Positions 15,099 to 21,591 of a DNA stretch of 21,591 bases are shown here, in pieces. The position numbers were made by a program, and so were the translations under genes. Each line of letters opens with the position of its first letter. Within the stretch, counting starts at the first letter, position 1. The DNA comes from JANXXV01 sp040002435 (GTDB lineage: Bacteria > Acidobacteriota > Terriglobia > Bryobacterales > Bryobacteraceae). The notes under the pieces were generated by a model, which searched no databases, was not told the origin of the DNA, and was given only the letters and a program-made list of their open reading frames with translations. The DNA lies in contig JBDUEM010000115.1 of NCBI GenBank assembly GCA_040002435.1, forward strand, positions 1-21,591, read 5' to 3'.

Positions 15099-17168
15099 TT
15101 AGCGGGTGTAGGCGATGCCGAATTTTTGCATGCGGGATTGGAGAGTGGTGCGCTTCATGCCAAGCCGGGCGGCGGCGCCGTTGGGGCCACCGATTACGCC
15201 GTGCGTTTCTTTGAGGGCTCGCAGGATGTGTTCCCGCTCGACATCTTCCAGCGTAGCTGTTGAGGGAGGGGCGGGCGTGGTGACGGCCTTCAATTCCGCT
15301 ATTGGAACGCGCAGTACGGCGGCAGGCGAGAGGATGACTGCGCGCTCCACCAGATTCTGCAATTCCCTGATGTTTCCCGGCCACGGGTACTTGACCAGGG
15401 CCTCCATCGCCTCCGATGGAATGGTGGTGATGACGCGGTTCATGCGGCGTGAAAACATCTGCACGAAGTAACGGACCAGTAGCGGAATGTCTTCCGGCCG
15501 CTCCCGCAGCGGAGGCACGGTGACCGGAAAGACGTTGAGGCGGTAGAACAAGTCCGCGCGGAATTCGCGGTCGTTCACCATCTGCTGCAGGTCGCGATTG
15601 GTGGCTGCTATCAGGCGGACATCGGCCTGAAGGGTGCGGGTGCCGCCGAGCCGCTCGAACTCTTTCTCCTGCAAAACGCGGAGCAGCTTGGGCTGCATCT
15701 CCAGAGGAATTTCGCCGATCTCATCGAGGAATAGCGAGCCTCTGTGCGCCAGCTCGAAACGGCCTAGCTTCTGAGCGATGGCTCCGGTGAAGGCTCCTTT
15801 TTCGTGGCCCAGCAGCTCGCTTTCAATCAAGCCTGTGGGGATGGCGGCGCAGTTCAACTTCACGAAGCTCGATTTGTTGCGCGTGCTGAGGTTGTGAATG
15901 GCGCGGGCGATCAATTCTTTTCCGGTGCCGGTCTCGCCCTGGATGAGAACCGTGGAGTCGGTGGGGGCTACGGTCTCCACGTGTTGCAAAATGCGGCGCA
16001 GAGCGTCACTGCGGCCGATGATGTCTTCGAACTGGTAGTAGGTGCGGATTTCGTCTTCGAGGTAGAGTTTCTCTTCGGCCAGCTTGTTCTTCAGATCCTC
16101 AATTTTCTGGTAGGAGAGCGAATTGTCGATGGCGATGGCGACTTGTCCGGCGATTCGCCAGAGCAGATCCACCTGGTCCGGTGTGAACGCGTTGACGTCG
16201 CGGCTGGCCAGCTTGAGCCCGCCCAGAACCTCTCCGCGAGAGACGAGGGGCATGGAACAGATCGACTCCAGGCCTTCCTGCGACAGATACTTTAAGGCAC
16301 GGGGCGCGAGTCCTGCAAGTTCGCTGCCGCGCAGTACGATGGGCCTGCGGGCGGCGAAAACCCTACTGCTGAGGTGACTCTCGCTCATGTCCAGAATTTC
16401 TTCCCGGATGAGACCCTCTCTATCGCTGAGATCGAGGATCTGCAACTGAAGACGCTTGGTTTGCGGGTCGTATAGAGACAGCCCGATGAACTCATTGGTG
16501 AAGACGCGGCGCAGGCAAAGAGCGATGGAGCGCAGCAGATCCTTGACGTCCAATTGCGACACCAGGGCGTTGTTGATTTCGAGCAGAAGCTGCAGGCGGT
16601 CGCGCTCCCGGGCGAGATCCTCGTGGTTGAGTGTGTTTTCGACGGCGACGGTCACCTGCATGGCGATCTGTTCCATCAGTTCGATGTTTTCCGGCGTATA
16701 GGCGTCCTCGCGGGATGTGGCGAAGGTGAGAGTGCCGATCTTGCGCCGGGCGGTAATGAGCGGGAGCGAGCAGAAGCAGCGGCCGCCGTTGCGGCGGATG
16801 GCGTCGAGGACGATGGGAAAGCGCGTTTCGTTGTCGATGGAAGGGACGTAGACGGGTTGACCGGTGCCGAGAGCGAAGCCGACCGGGGTGGCGTCGACTG
16901 GAAGCTCGGTGTTCATCATCGCGGCGAGGCGCGTATCGATATCCTTTTCCGCCGCCGGCAAATCCTGCTTGACGATGACGTGCAGCCGCGCCGTGTTGCG
17001 TTCCGGGTGGAAGAGCGCCAGGGTAAGCACTTCGAACTGAATGAGCTGGGAAAGGCACTCCTTCAGGTCGTTGAGGAGTCCACGCAGGGTGGTATGAGCG
17101 CTGATGGACTTGGAAACATCGAGCAAGATCTGCGAGGGCGTGGATGATTTGACTAAGACGTCTTCCAT
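15099..17168 (-). CDS. Sigma-54-dependent transcriptional activator (GAF-GAF-AAA+-Fis), FhlA-like
   Basis: A 689-residue enhancer-binding protein. Residues about 25-165 and 190-345 are two GAF sensor domains that bind small ligands or redox cofactors. Residues about 385-620 are the AAA+ module: Walker A GETGTGKE at 411-418, the sigma-54 contact loop GAFTGA at 458-463, and Walker B around Asp482-Glu483 (LFLDEIGEIP). A C-terminal Fis-type helix-turn-helix (about 640-685; AAARLGMKRTTLQSRMQKFG) binds the enhancer. All catalytic motifs are intact, so it should remodel sigma-54 RNA polymerase. There is no response-regulator receiver domain, so the signal is sensed directly by the GAF domains, as in FhlA. 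It is divergent from the FAD oxidoreductase gene at 17188, a likely target. The start codon has no clear ribosome site. Confidence 0.93.
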   Translation of the reverse strand: MEDVLVKSSTPSQILLDVSKSISAHTTLRGLLNDLKECLSQLIQFEVLTLALFHPERNTARLHVIVKQDLPAAEKDIDTRLAAMMNTELPVDATPVGFALGTGQPVYVPSIDNETRFPIVLDAIRRNGGRCFCSLPLITARRKIGTLTFATSREDAYTPENIELMEQIAMQVTVAVENTLNHEDLARERDRLQLLLEINNALVSQLDVKDLLRSIALCLRRVFTNEFIGLSLYDPQTKRLQLQILDLSDREGLIREEILDMSESHLSSRVFAARRPIVLRGSELAGLAPRALKYLSQEGLESICSMPLVSRGEVLGGLKLASRDVNAFTPDQVDLLWRIAGQVAIAIDNSLSYQKIEDLKNKLAEEKLYLEDEIRTYYQFEDIIGRSDALRRILQHVETVAPTDSTVLIQGETGTGKELIARAIHNLSTRNKSSFVKLNCAAIPTGLIESELLGHEKGAFTGAIAQKLGRFELAHRGSLFLDEIGEIPLEMQPKLLRVLQEKEFERLGGTRTLQADVRLIAATNRDLQQMVNDREFRADLFYRLNVFPVTVPPLRERPEDIPLLVRYFVQMFSRRMNRVITTIPSEAMEALVKYPWPGNIRELQNLVERAVILSPAAVLRVPIAELKAVTTPAPPSTATLEDVEREHILRALKETHGVIGGPNGAAARLGMKRTTLQSRMQKFGIAYTR

Positions 17169-17187
17169 TTGCGTTACGCTGCTGATG

Positions 17188-19197
17188 ATGCGGTTGATTC
17201 CTCTTTTGATGATAGCGGGCTGGTTGCGGGCTCAAACATATTCTGTGGTGGACGTGGAGCGGGTGCGGGCCGAGGGCGATCCGCGGGCTGCCATTCAGAA
17301 CGTTACGGCGCCGGCGCGGCCGCGCGAGATTCCCTGCGACATTCTGGTTGCGGGCGCGGGGATGGGCGGGGTAGCGGCAGCAATGCGCGCGGCGGGGCGG
17401 GGGCATTCCGTTTGTTTGACCGAGGAGACGAACTGGATCGGTGGGCAGCTTACGGCGGGCGGCGTTCCGGCGCTGGATGAGAACCGGTTCATCGAGATCT
17501 CCGGGGGCACGCGCACTTATTACGAAATGCGGCGGCGGATTCGGGATTACTATCGCACGCACTACCGGCTGGCGGCGGGCGCGATGGAAAACTTCAATCC
17601 GGGGTCGTGTTACGTTTCGGCGTTGTGCTTCGAGCCGAAGGCCGGGGTTGCCGCGTTGCAGGACATGATGAAATCCTACGCGATTCAAATTTTTCTACGC
17701 ACCCGTGTTGTGGACGTGGAAGTGGTCGGCGGGAGGATTGCGAGTGTCCTGGCGTATCAGTTCGAGCGGCGGGAGGTGGTGCGGTTCCGGCCGAAGTTTG
17801 TGCTGGATGCGACGGAGTTGGGTGATCTACTGCCGCTGGCGCATGTGCCGTACGTGGTGGGGTCCGAGCCGAAAAGCGAGACCGGAGAGCCGCACGCTTC
17901 GGCAGCAGCCAATGAGGCCTGCGTGCAGAGCTTCACGTATCCCTTCGTTGTGGAGCACCGGCCGGGGGAACAGCACCGCATTGGGAAGCCCGAGGAATAC
18001 GAGCATTTCCGTGACTCGCAGCCTTTTAGCCTGAAGGTGAATTATTCGAAGGAATTTGGATGGAAGGGCGATGTGCAGTATACGATGTTCGGCGAAGATC
18101 CGCCGGTGCCGAACAACATGTCTCCAGGGCCCTTCTTCGGGTGGCGGCGAATTTTGGCGGCAAAGAATTTCGCGGGCGAGAATGCGCCGCGGGACCTGGC
18201 GCTGATCAACTGGCCGAAGCAGGATTATCATTCGGAATCGCTGCTGGACCGGACGCCGGAAGACACGGTGCGGGTTTTGCAGCAGGCGAAGCGGGTCTCG
18301 CTGGCGTTTCTTTACTGGCTGCAGAATGACTTGGCGCGGGATGACGGCAAGGGGAAAGGGTATCCGGAGTTGATGCTGCGCAAGGATGAGATGGACACCG
18401 AGGATGGGTTGTCAAAGGTGCCGTATATCCGCGAGTCGCGGCGGATTCGTACCAAGGAACGGGTGGCCGAACAGGATATCGTGTTTGAGAACGATCAGCC
18501 GCGCGCGCGAAGGTTTGCCGATTCGATTGGCACGGGGTTCTACATGGTGGACATCCATCCGTGCGGAGCGAATGAGCGCGGGCGGATGATGATGCCGAAG
18601 CCGTTTCAGGTGCCGATGGGGGCACTGATCCCGCAGGGGGTGACGAATTTTCTGGCGGCTGGGAAGAATATCGGTGTGACCCACCTGACGAATGGAGCGT
18701 TCCGGCTGCACCCGATCGAATGGAATGTGGGCGAGGCAGCGGCGGTGATGGCGAGCCTGACGCTGCAGCGGGGAGCGGTTCCGGCGGCGGCAGATGTGCA
18801 GCGCGAACTGGCGAAGGCTGGGGTACCCCTGGTCTGGTTTGACGATTTAAGCGTGGATCATCCGGCGTTTGCAGCCATTCAGTTGGCGGCGATCCGGGGT
18901 GAGTACCCGGTGGGGGACGCGGATCTGCACGCTTCTCCGGATGCGCCTTTGAGCCGCGGCGAAGCGGCGGTGGTGCTGGCGGCGCGGTTTGGGCATCAGA
19001 TCCCGAAGGCGGACGCGATAGCCCTGGCGTTGAAGGAAGGCTGGATGGCCGCGGACCATCGGAACTGGTTCCACGCGGACCTGCCGTTCTATTGGACGGA
19101 CTGGCGGGAGGACCGGTTTCCGGTGAGGCTGCCGGGATTTCAAATGAAGCGGACGGGCCCGGTGCGGCGGTTTGAGATGGCGGAGCGTTTGTGGTGA
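17188..19197 (+). CDS. Exported FAD-dependent oxidoreductase
   Basis: A 669-residue FAD-binding protein of the FAD_oxidored (PF12831-like) type. Residues 1-15 look like a Sec signal peptide (MRLIPLLMIAGWLRA, cleavage before QTYS). A Rossmann dinucleotide motif follows (ILVAGAGMGGVAAAM, GAGMGG at 56-61), then NWIGGQLTAGG and later a second FAD-contact region around NFLAAGKNIGVTHLTNGAFR, typical of the family. The tail (about 575-620, PLSRGEAAVVLAARFG) resembles a single S-layer-homology-like repeat. The frame is open from 17104, but that would overlap the divergent regulator; ATG 17185 or 17188 gives the signal peptide at the N-terminus. The substrate is unknown. Exporting a flavoprotein without a visible twin-arginine motif is odd. 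Confidence 0.85.
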   Translation: MRLIPLLMIAGWLRAQTYSVVDVERVRAEGDPRAAIQNVTAPARPREIPCDILVAGAGMGGVAAAMRAAGRGHSVCLTEETNWIGGQLTAGGVPALDENRFIEISGGTRTYYEMRRRIRDYYRTHYRLAAGAMENFNPGSCYVSALCFEPKAGVAALQDMMKSYAIQIFLRTRVVDVEVVGGRIASVLAYQFERREVVRFRPKFVLDATELGDLLPLAHVPYVVGSEPKSETGEPHASAAANEACVQSFTYPFVVEHRPGEQHRIGKPEEYEHFRDSQPFSLKVNYSKEFGWKGDVQYTMFGEDPPVPNNMSPGPFFGWRRILAAKNFAGENAPRDLALINWPKQDYHSESLLDRTPEDTVRVLQQAKRVSLAFLYWLQNDLARDDGKGKGYPELMLRKDEMDTEDGLSKVPYIRESRRIRTKERVAEQDIVFENDQPRARRFADSIGTGFYMVDIHPCGANERGRMMMPKPFQVPMGALIPQGVTNFLAAGKNIGVTHLTNGAFRLHPIEWNVGEAAAVMASLTLQRGAVPAAADVQRELAKAGVPLVWFDDLSVDHPAFAAIQLAAIRGEYPVGDADLHASPDAPLSRGEAAVVLAARFGHQIPKADAIALALKEGWMAADHRNWFHADLPFYWTDWREDRFPVRLPGFQMKRTGPVRRFEMAERLW

Positions 19198-19227
19198 GCG
19201 ATGTTCTCCGCGAAAAAGCTTGAATTA

Positions 19228-19243
19228 CCCACCGTCAGGTGGG
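19228..19243 (+). terminator. Hairpin downstream of the FAD oxidoreductase gene
   Basis: CCCACC (19228-19233) pairs with GGTGGG (19238-19243) across a GTCA loop, 31 bases after the oxidoreductase stop codon. The following bases (GCCTTATGG) are not a T-run, so termination strength is uncertain. Confidence 0.35.
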
Positions 19244-19299
19244 GCCTTATGGGGCCGGTCAGGATCGGTTACTAAACCGGACTTGCTTGCCGCCGTGTT

Positions 19300-19305
19300 T
19301 ATAAT
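19300..19305 (+). promoter_or_regulatory. Candidate -10 element for adk
   Basis: A perfect TATAAT lies 18 bases before the adk start codon. No good -35 is found 16-18 bases upstream. If used, transcription would start near 19312, just before the GGAGG ribosome site (19315-19319), leaving a very short leader. Confidence 0.4.
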
Positions 19306-19323
19306 GAAACCTTTGGAGGATTC

Positions 19324-19986
19324 TTGGTCATATTGCTCTTCGGGCCGCCGGGCAGCGGCAAGGGCACTCAGTCTCCGCAAATCACCGCGCTTCTAAAGAT
19401 TCCGGCGATCTCGACCGGGGAGATGCTCCGTGCCGAGTGCGAAGCGGGTACGCCACTAGGAAAGATAGCTTCGGAGGTTCTGGCGAAAGGTCACCTCGTG
19501 AGTGACGACCTGGTCAACCAGATGCTGGTGGCGCGGCTGACGCAGCCGGATTGCCGGGACGGGTTCCTGCTTGACGGGTATCCGCGGACGGTTCCACAGG
19601 CGATTTTTCTAGCTGAGTTTCTCGCCTCTCACGGGTTCCCTGCGCCAACGGTGATCCACCTTGCCACGCCGATTTCGGTGCTGGTGGAGCGTATCTCGGC
19701 GCGGCGGCAATGTCCGAAGTGTGGACGAATCTATAATCTTCTGTTCCAGCCGCCTAAGAAGAAGGGAGTTTGCGACGTCGACGGCACGCCCGTGATCCGG
19801 CGGGCCGATGACACGGTCGATATCGTGCGGGAGCGGCTGAATTCCTACGAGCAACTGACTGCGCCGGTGATTGCACATTACGCCGGGACCGACTACCACG
19901 CGATTCCGGCAAACCGTCCGCCGGCGGAGATCTTCCGGGATATTGAGGCGATATTAAGGCCGCGGATGGGTGCGAAGGTGGATTAA
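19324..19986 (+). CDS. adk: Adenylate kinase
   Basis: A 220-residue cytoplasmic enzyme that interconverts ATP plus AMP and two ADP. The P-loop is at residues 7-14 (GPPGSGKG), followed by the AMP-binding STGEMLR segment and the FLLDGYPRT motif. The LID domain (about 125-162) carries a metal-binding set C-x2-C-x16-C-x2-D (CPKCGRIYNL...GVCDVD), the Cys-Cys-Cys-Asp variant known from Bacillus-type enzymes, so a zinc-bound LID is expected. Translation appears to start at a rare TTG (19324), because GGAGG lies four bases upstream and the P-loop follows at the usual distance. The gene is alone here rather than in the secY-adk-map ribosomal cluster found in many bacteria, so it may be a second copy; that cannot be judged from the window. 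Confidence 0.96.
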   Translation: MVILLFGPPGSGKGTQSPQITALLKIPAISTGEMLRAECEAGTPLGKIASEVLAKGHLVSDDLVNQMLVARLTQPDCRDGFLLDGYPRTVPQAIFLAEFLASHGFPAPTVIHLATPISVLVERISARRQCPKCGRIYNLLFQPPKKKGVCDVDGTPVIRRADDTVDIVRERLNSYEQLTAPVIAHYAGTDYHAIPANRPPAEIFRDIEAILRPRMGAKVD

Positions 19987-20057
19987 AATCGCCGCATCCA
20001 TTCCTTTTCCAAATTGTGGAATTGTCCTAGAACTGCCGTTAACGTACTTTGAGACCA

Positions 20058-20087
20058 TTGACTTATATGCCCTAACAGCCTCAAAAT
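20058..20087 (+). promoter_or_regulatory. Candidate promoter for the PilZ-like gene
   Basis: TTGACT (20058-20063, five of six consensus bases) and CAAAAT (20082-20087, four of six) are spaced by 18 bases. If this promoter is used, transcription would begin near 20095, which would favour ATG 20125 over ATG 20092 as the start of the next gene. Confidence 0.3.
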
Positions 20088-20091
20088 ACAA

Positions 20092-20409
20092 ATGTCAGAT
20101 TCCAGGAGAATCCGTACAATCTTTATGTACACAAAGAATTTACGCCTGACCGAGAGAACAGCTTCCACCGAATCGGTGGCGCTCGGTTGGGACGATCCGG
20201 GCGGTCAGCCCAAATTCGTGTTAGCGAATTGCGTGAACTTTTCAGACGGTGGACTTTCGGTACGGCTCAATCAGCCGATGGTGATTCGAGCCTGCGTCAG
20301 ATTGCGATCCGCAAAATTAAAACTGGCGGTAACAGCGACGGTGAAGTATTGTGTACGGCGCAATAGCTGGTATCAGGTCGGCTTCGAATTCACACAGCGC
20401 ATGGCGTGA
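20092..20409 (+). CDS. PilZ-like domain protein
   Basis: A 105-residue protein that is essentially one small beta-barrel domain. The NFSDGGLSV segment matches the PilZ (D/N)-x-S-x-x-G motif, and the end (VKYCVRRNSWYQVGFEF) matches the last barrel strands of PilZ proteins. The upstream R-x3-R motif needed for strong cyclic-di-GMP binding is not clear; only RLTER is present. It may therefore be a degenerate PilZ that binds a partner rather than the nucleotide. Two starts are possible: ATG 20092 has no ribosome site, and ATG 20125 has AGGAG (20104) but 15 or more bases away. Neighbours give no functional link. Confidence 0.7.
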   Translation: MSDSRRIRTIFMYTKNLRLTERTASTESVALGWDDPGGQPKFVLANCVNFSDGGLSVRLNQPMVIRACVRLRSAKLKLAVTATVKYCVRRNSWYQVGFEFTQRMA

Positions 20410-20414
20410 AAATC

Positions 20415-20436
20415 CGCCGCGATTTCCAGCGCGGCG
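20415..20436 (+). terminator. Hairpin after the PilZ-like gene
   Basis: CGCCGCG (20415-20421) and CGCGGCG (20430-20436) are perfect reverse complements with an eight-base loop, starting six bases after the stop codon. No T-run follows, so it may be a terminator or a small intergenic repeat. Confidence 0.4.
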
Positions 20437-20490
20437 CTACAACCAAACTCAGATTTAAGCGGGATCAGGAATTCCGTCTATGCTGGGACG

Positions 20491-21186
20491 ATGCCTTCAC
20501 ATCGTCACACGGAAATTCACTTCACATCGGGAGAACTTGTCCGCGACCTGGTAATCGGCATGGCTGATGGTCTGACCGTGCCGTTTGCCCTGGCTGCGGG
20601 AATATCCGGAGCGATTGACTCGACGCACATCGTGGTCACGGCGGGCCTGGCTGAGATAGCCGCCGGATCGATTGCGATGGGTTTGGGCGGCTACCTGGCA
20701 GCCCGCAGCGACGCCGAACACTACGCCAGCGAGCGCGTGCGCGAACAGGAAGAAGTTGTGAACATGCCGGAGGAGGAGAAGGCGGAAGTCACCAAGGTTT
20801 TTCGGGAATATGGCTTGAGCGCCGAACAGAGCGGACCAGTGGTGGAGGCTCTGAGTGCTGATCCGGAGGCCTGGGTGGATTTCATGATGCGCTTTGAGCT
20901 GGGATTGGAGGCACCGCAGCCGGGCCGCGCCCTGCGCAGTGCGCTGACGATTGCGGGTGCCTATATCGGCGGCGGCTTCATCCCGCTCTCGCCCTATCTG
21001 CTGCTGGCGAATGCCCGGGAAGCCCTGGTGGTATCCAGTGTGGTGACACTTCTGGCGCTCGCAATTTTCGGCTATTTGAAGGGGATGGCGACGGGCAGTC
21101 CGCCGTTGAAGAGTGCGGTGCAAACGACGCTGATCGGCGGTCTGGCGGCGTCGGCAGCATTCCTGATCGCCAGGGCCATTTCGTGA
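20491..21186 (+). CDS. VIT1/CCC1-family metal (Fe/Mn) transporter
   Basis: A 231-residue membrane protein. The family signature is clear near the N-terminus: VIGMADGLTVPFALAAGISG forms the first span, and AAGSIAMGLGGYLAARSDAE the second, with the conserved Gly/Met and acidic residues. A charged cytoplasmic helical segment follows (about 80-140, rich in Glu), the region that collects metal ions in this family. Three more spans lie in the last 90 residues, giving about five in all. Members move Fe2+ or Mn2+ out of the cytosol. ATG 20491 places the start a little before the first span. It converges on the DUF465 gene and shares its terminator. Confidence 0.9.
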   Translation: MPSHRHTEIHFTSGELVRDLVIGMADGLTVPFALAAGISGAIDSTHIVVTAGLAEIAAGSIAMGLGGYLAARSDAEHYASERVREQEEVVNMPEEEKAEVTKVFREYGLSAEQSGPVVEALSADPEAWVDFMMRFELGLEAPQPGRALRSALTIAGAYIGGGFIPLSPYLLLANAREALVVSSVVTLLALAIFGYLKGMATGSPPLKSAVQTTLIGGLAASAAFLIARAIS

Positions 21187-21194
21187 AATGAAAA

Positions 21195-21218
21195 AGCCCG
21201 GCCATTCCCGGCCGGGCT
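21195..21218. terminator. Bidirectional intrinsic terminator
   Basis: AGCCCGGCC (21195-21203) pairs perfectly with GGCCGGGCT (21210-21218) around an ATTCCC loop. On the plus strand it starts nine bases after the transporter stop and is followed by a short T/C-rich tail (CCTCTATCTT). On the minus strand it is followed by a T-run (complement of the AAAAA at 21191-21195), so it should end the DUF465 transcript efficiently. Confidence 0.8.
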
Positions 21219-21243
21219 CCTCTATCTTGCAGGCGCAACTGAT

Positions 21244-21477
21244 CTAGACGTGAGCTGGCTTGTGCCGCAGCATGATCTCCATCATGAGATCTTTGGCGTG
21301 AAGCTTCAACTTTTTCAGATGGACTTCTTCCATCTGGTCCTGTTCCGTCAATGCGTGTTTAGCCTCCAAGGCCTCAAGCTTCTCATCGTATTCTGAGTGC
21401 TCTTCGCAAAGACGCCGAAACTCGTCGTTGGTTGCCATCAGGTGCGCCTTTAATTCTTCTTGCGCTGCATTCTCCAT
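21244..21477 (-). CDS. DUF465 (YdcH-like) small coiled-coil protein
   Basis: A 77-residue helical protein with the DUF465/YdcH pattern: FRRLCEEHSEYDEKLEALEA, then LTEQDQMEEVHLKKLKLHAK with the conserved L-K-K-x-K-L block, then a short tail. Function is unknown in the family; a helical hairpin is expected. The frame can be extended to a TTG at 21519, but ATG 21477 gives the usual length and is preceded, about 12 bases away, by AAGGAG. It converges on the transporter gene and ends at the shared terminator. Confidence 0.85.
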   Translation of the reverse strand: MENAAQEELKAHLMATNDEFRRLCEEHSEYDEKLEALEAKHALTEQDQMEEVHLKKLKLHAKDLMMEIMLRHKPAHV

Positions 21478-21560
21478 AGTGCTGGGCTTCTCCTTTGTGC
21501 AGTACTTCGCCCGAGTCAAGCCATTTTGGTGCGGTCGGCTCGTGACACTTCAGAAGTTAA

Positions 21561-21578
21561 CACGTTTTAATCAACGTG
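21561..21578. repeat. Inverted repeat upstream of the DUF465 gene
   Basis: CACGTT (21561-21566) and AACGTG (21573-21578) are exact reverse complements with a six-base AT-rich spacer. It lies about 85 bases upstream of the DUF465 start. It could be an operator, or belong to a neighbour beyond the window. On the minus strand a TTGTCA (-35-like, five of six) overlaps its edge, without a clear -10. Confidence 0.35.
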
Positions 21579-21591
21579 ACAACCGCATGAC

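Noticed and set aside
17103..17125. GG...GC pair resembling a sigma-54 promoter for the FAD gene
   Set aside because: The spacing between GG and GC is nine rather than ten bases and the flanking bases do not match the consensus.
16492..17688. 398-codon minus-strand ORF over the activator and oxidoreductase 5' ends
   Set aside because: It is in another frame of a clear GAF/AAA+ gene and antisense to the FAD gene, with His/Arg-rich composition and no recognisable domain.
1..21591. CRISPR arrays, tRNA/rRNA genes, insertion sequences or prophage genes
   Set aside because: No regularly spaced repeats, tRNA-like cloverleaf, rRNA-like stretch, transposase, integrase or terminal inverted repeats with target duplication were found by reading.

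Overview
The window looks like chromosome from a soil-type Acidobacteriota, most likely near Bryobacterales/Solibacter. This rests on gene style only: GC-rich codons, an OmpR-type winged helix fused to a TolB-like propeller, an exported FAD oxidoreductase, and a neighbourhood of ECF sigma factor, TPR-CHAT protein and S8 protease. No rRNA, tRNA, CRISPR array, insertion sequence or integrase was recognised.

Layout. (1) 1-1180: 3' part of a multi-pass membrane protein cut by the window edge. (2) 1181-7290: a plus-strand block. It has a regulatory region with a 22-base inverted repeat, a possible 25-codon leader ORF, an ECF-like sigma factor, a 957-aa TPR-CHAT (caspase-like) protein, a 37-codon small gene, a zinc-finger/beta-sandwich protein resembling an anti-sigma factor, a 316-base gap, and a secreted subtilisin with an odd repeat-bearing insert. 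The sigma and CHAT genes overlap by ATGA. The small gene and the zinc-finger gene overlap by TAATG. (3) 7330-12605: a five-gene peptide/nickel-type (Dpp/Opp) ABC importer in the order ATPase, ATPase, permease, permease, binding protein. It starts 39 bases after the subtilisin gene and every internal junction overlaps. (4) 12832-14976: a membrane-anchored winged-helix regulator with a periplasmic propeller, convergent with (5) a sigma-54-dependent GAF-GAF-AAA+-Fis activator on the minus strand (15099-17168). The activator is divergent, by only about 16-19 bases, from (6) an exported FAD-dependent oxidoreductase. (7) 19324-21477: adenylate kinase (adk, TTG start), a PilZ-like protein, a VIT1/CCC1-type metal transporter, and a convergent DUF465/YdcH-like small protein, the last two sharing a bidirectional terminator.

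How the genes may work together. Region 2 joins a transcription switch (sigma factor plus zinc-finger protein), an intracellular caspase-like protease with TPR sensor repeats, a tiny Gly/aromatic-rich protein, and an exported protease. A peptide importer follows directly. The simplest hypothesis is a proteolytic signalling or stress/conflict circuit in which the CHAT protease acts on a partner encoded beside it, the sigma factor drives the locus, and the subtilisin plus importer work on extracellular peptides. Only the gene order, overlaps, catalytic residues and repeats are seen directly; the circuit is inference.
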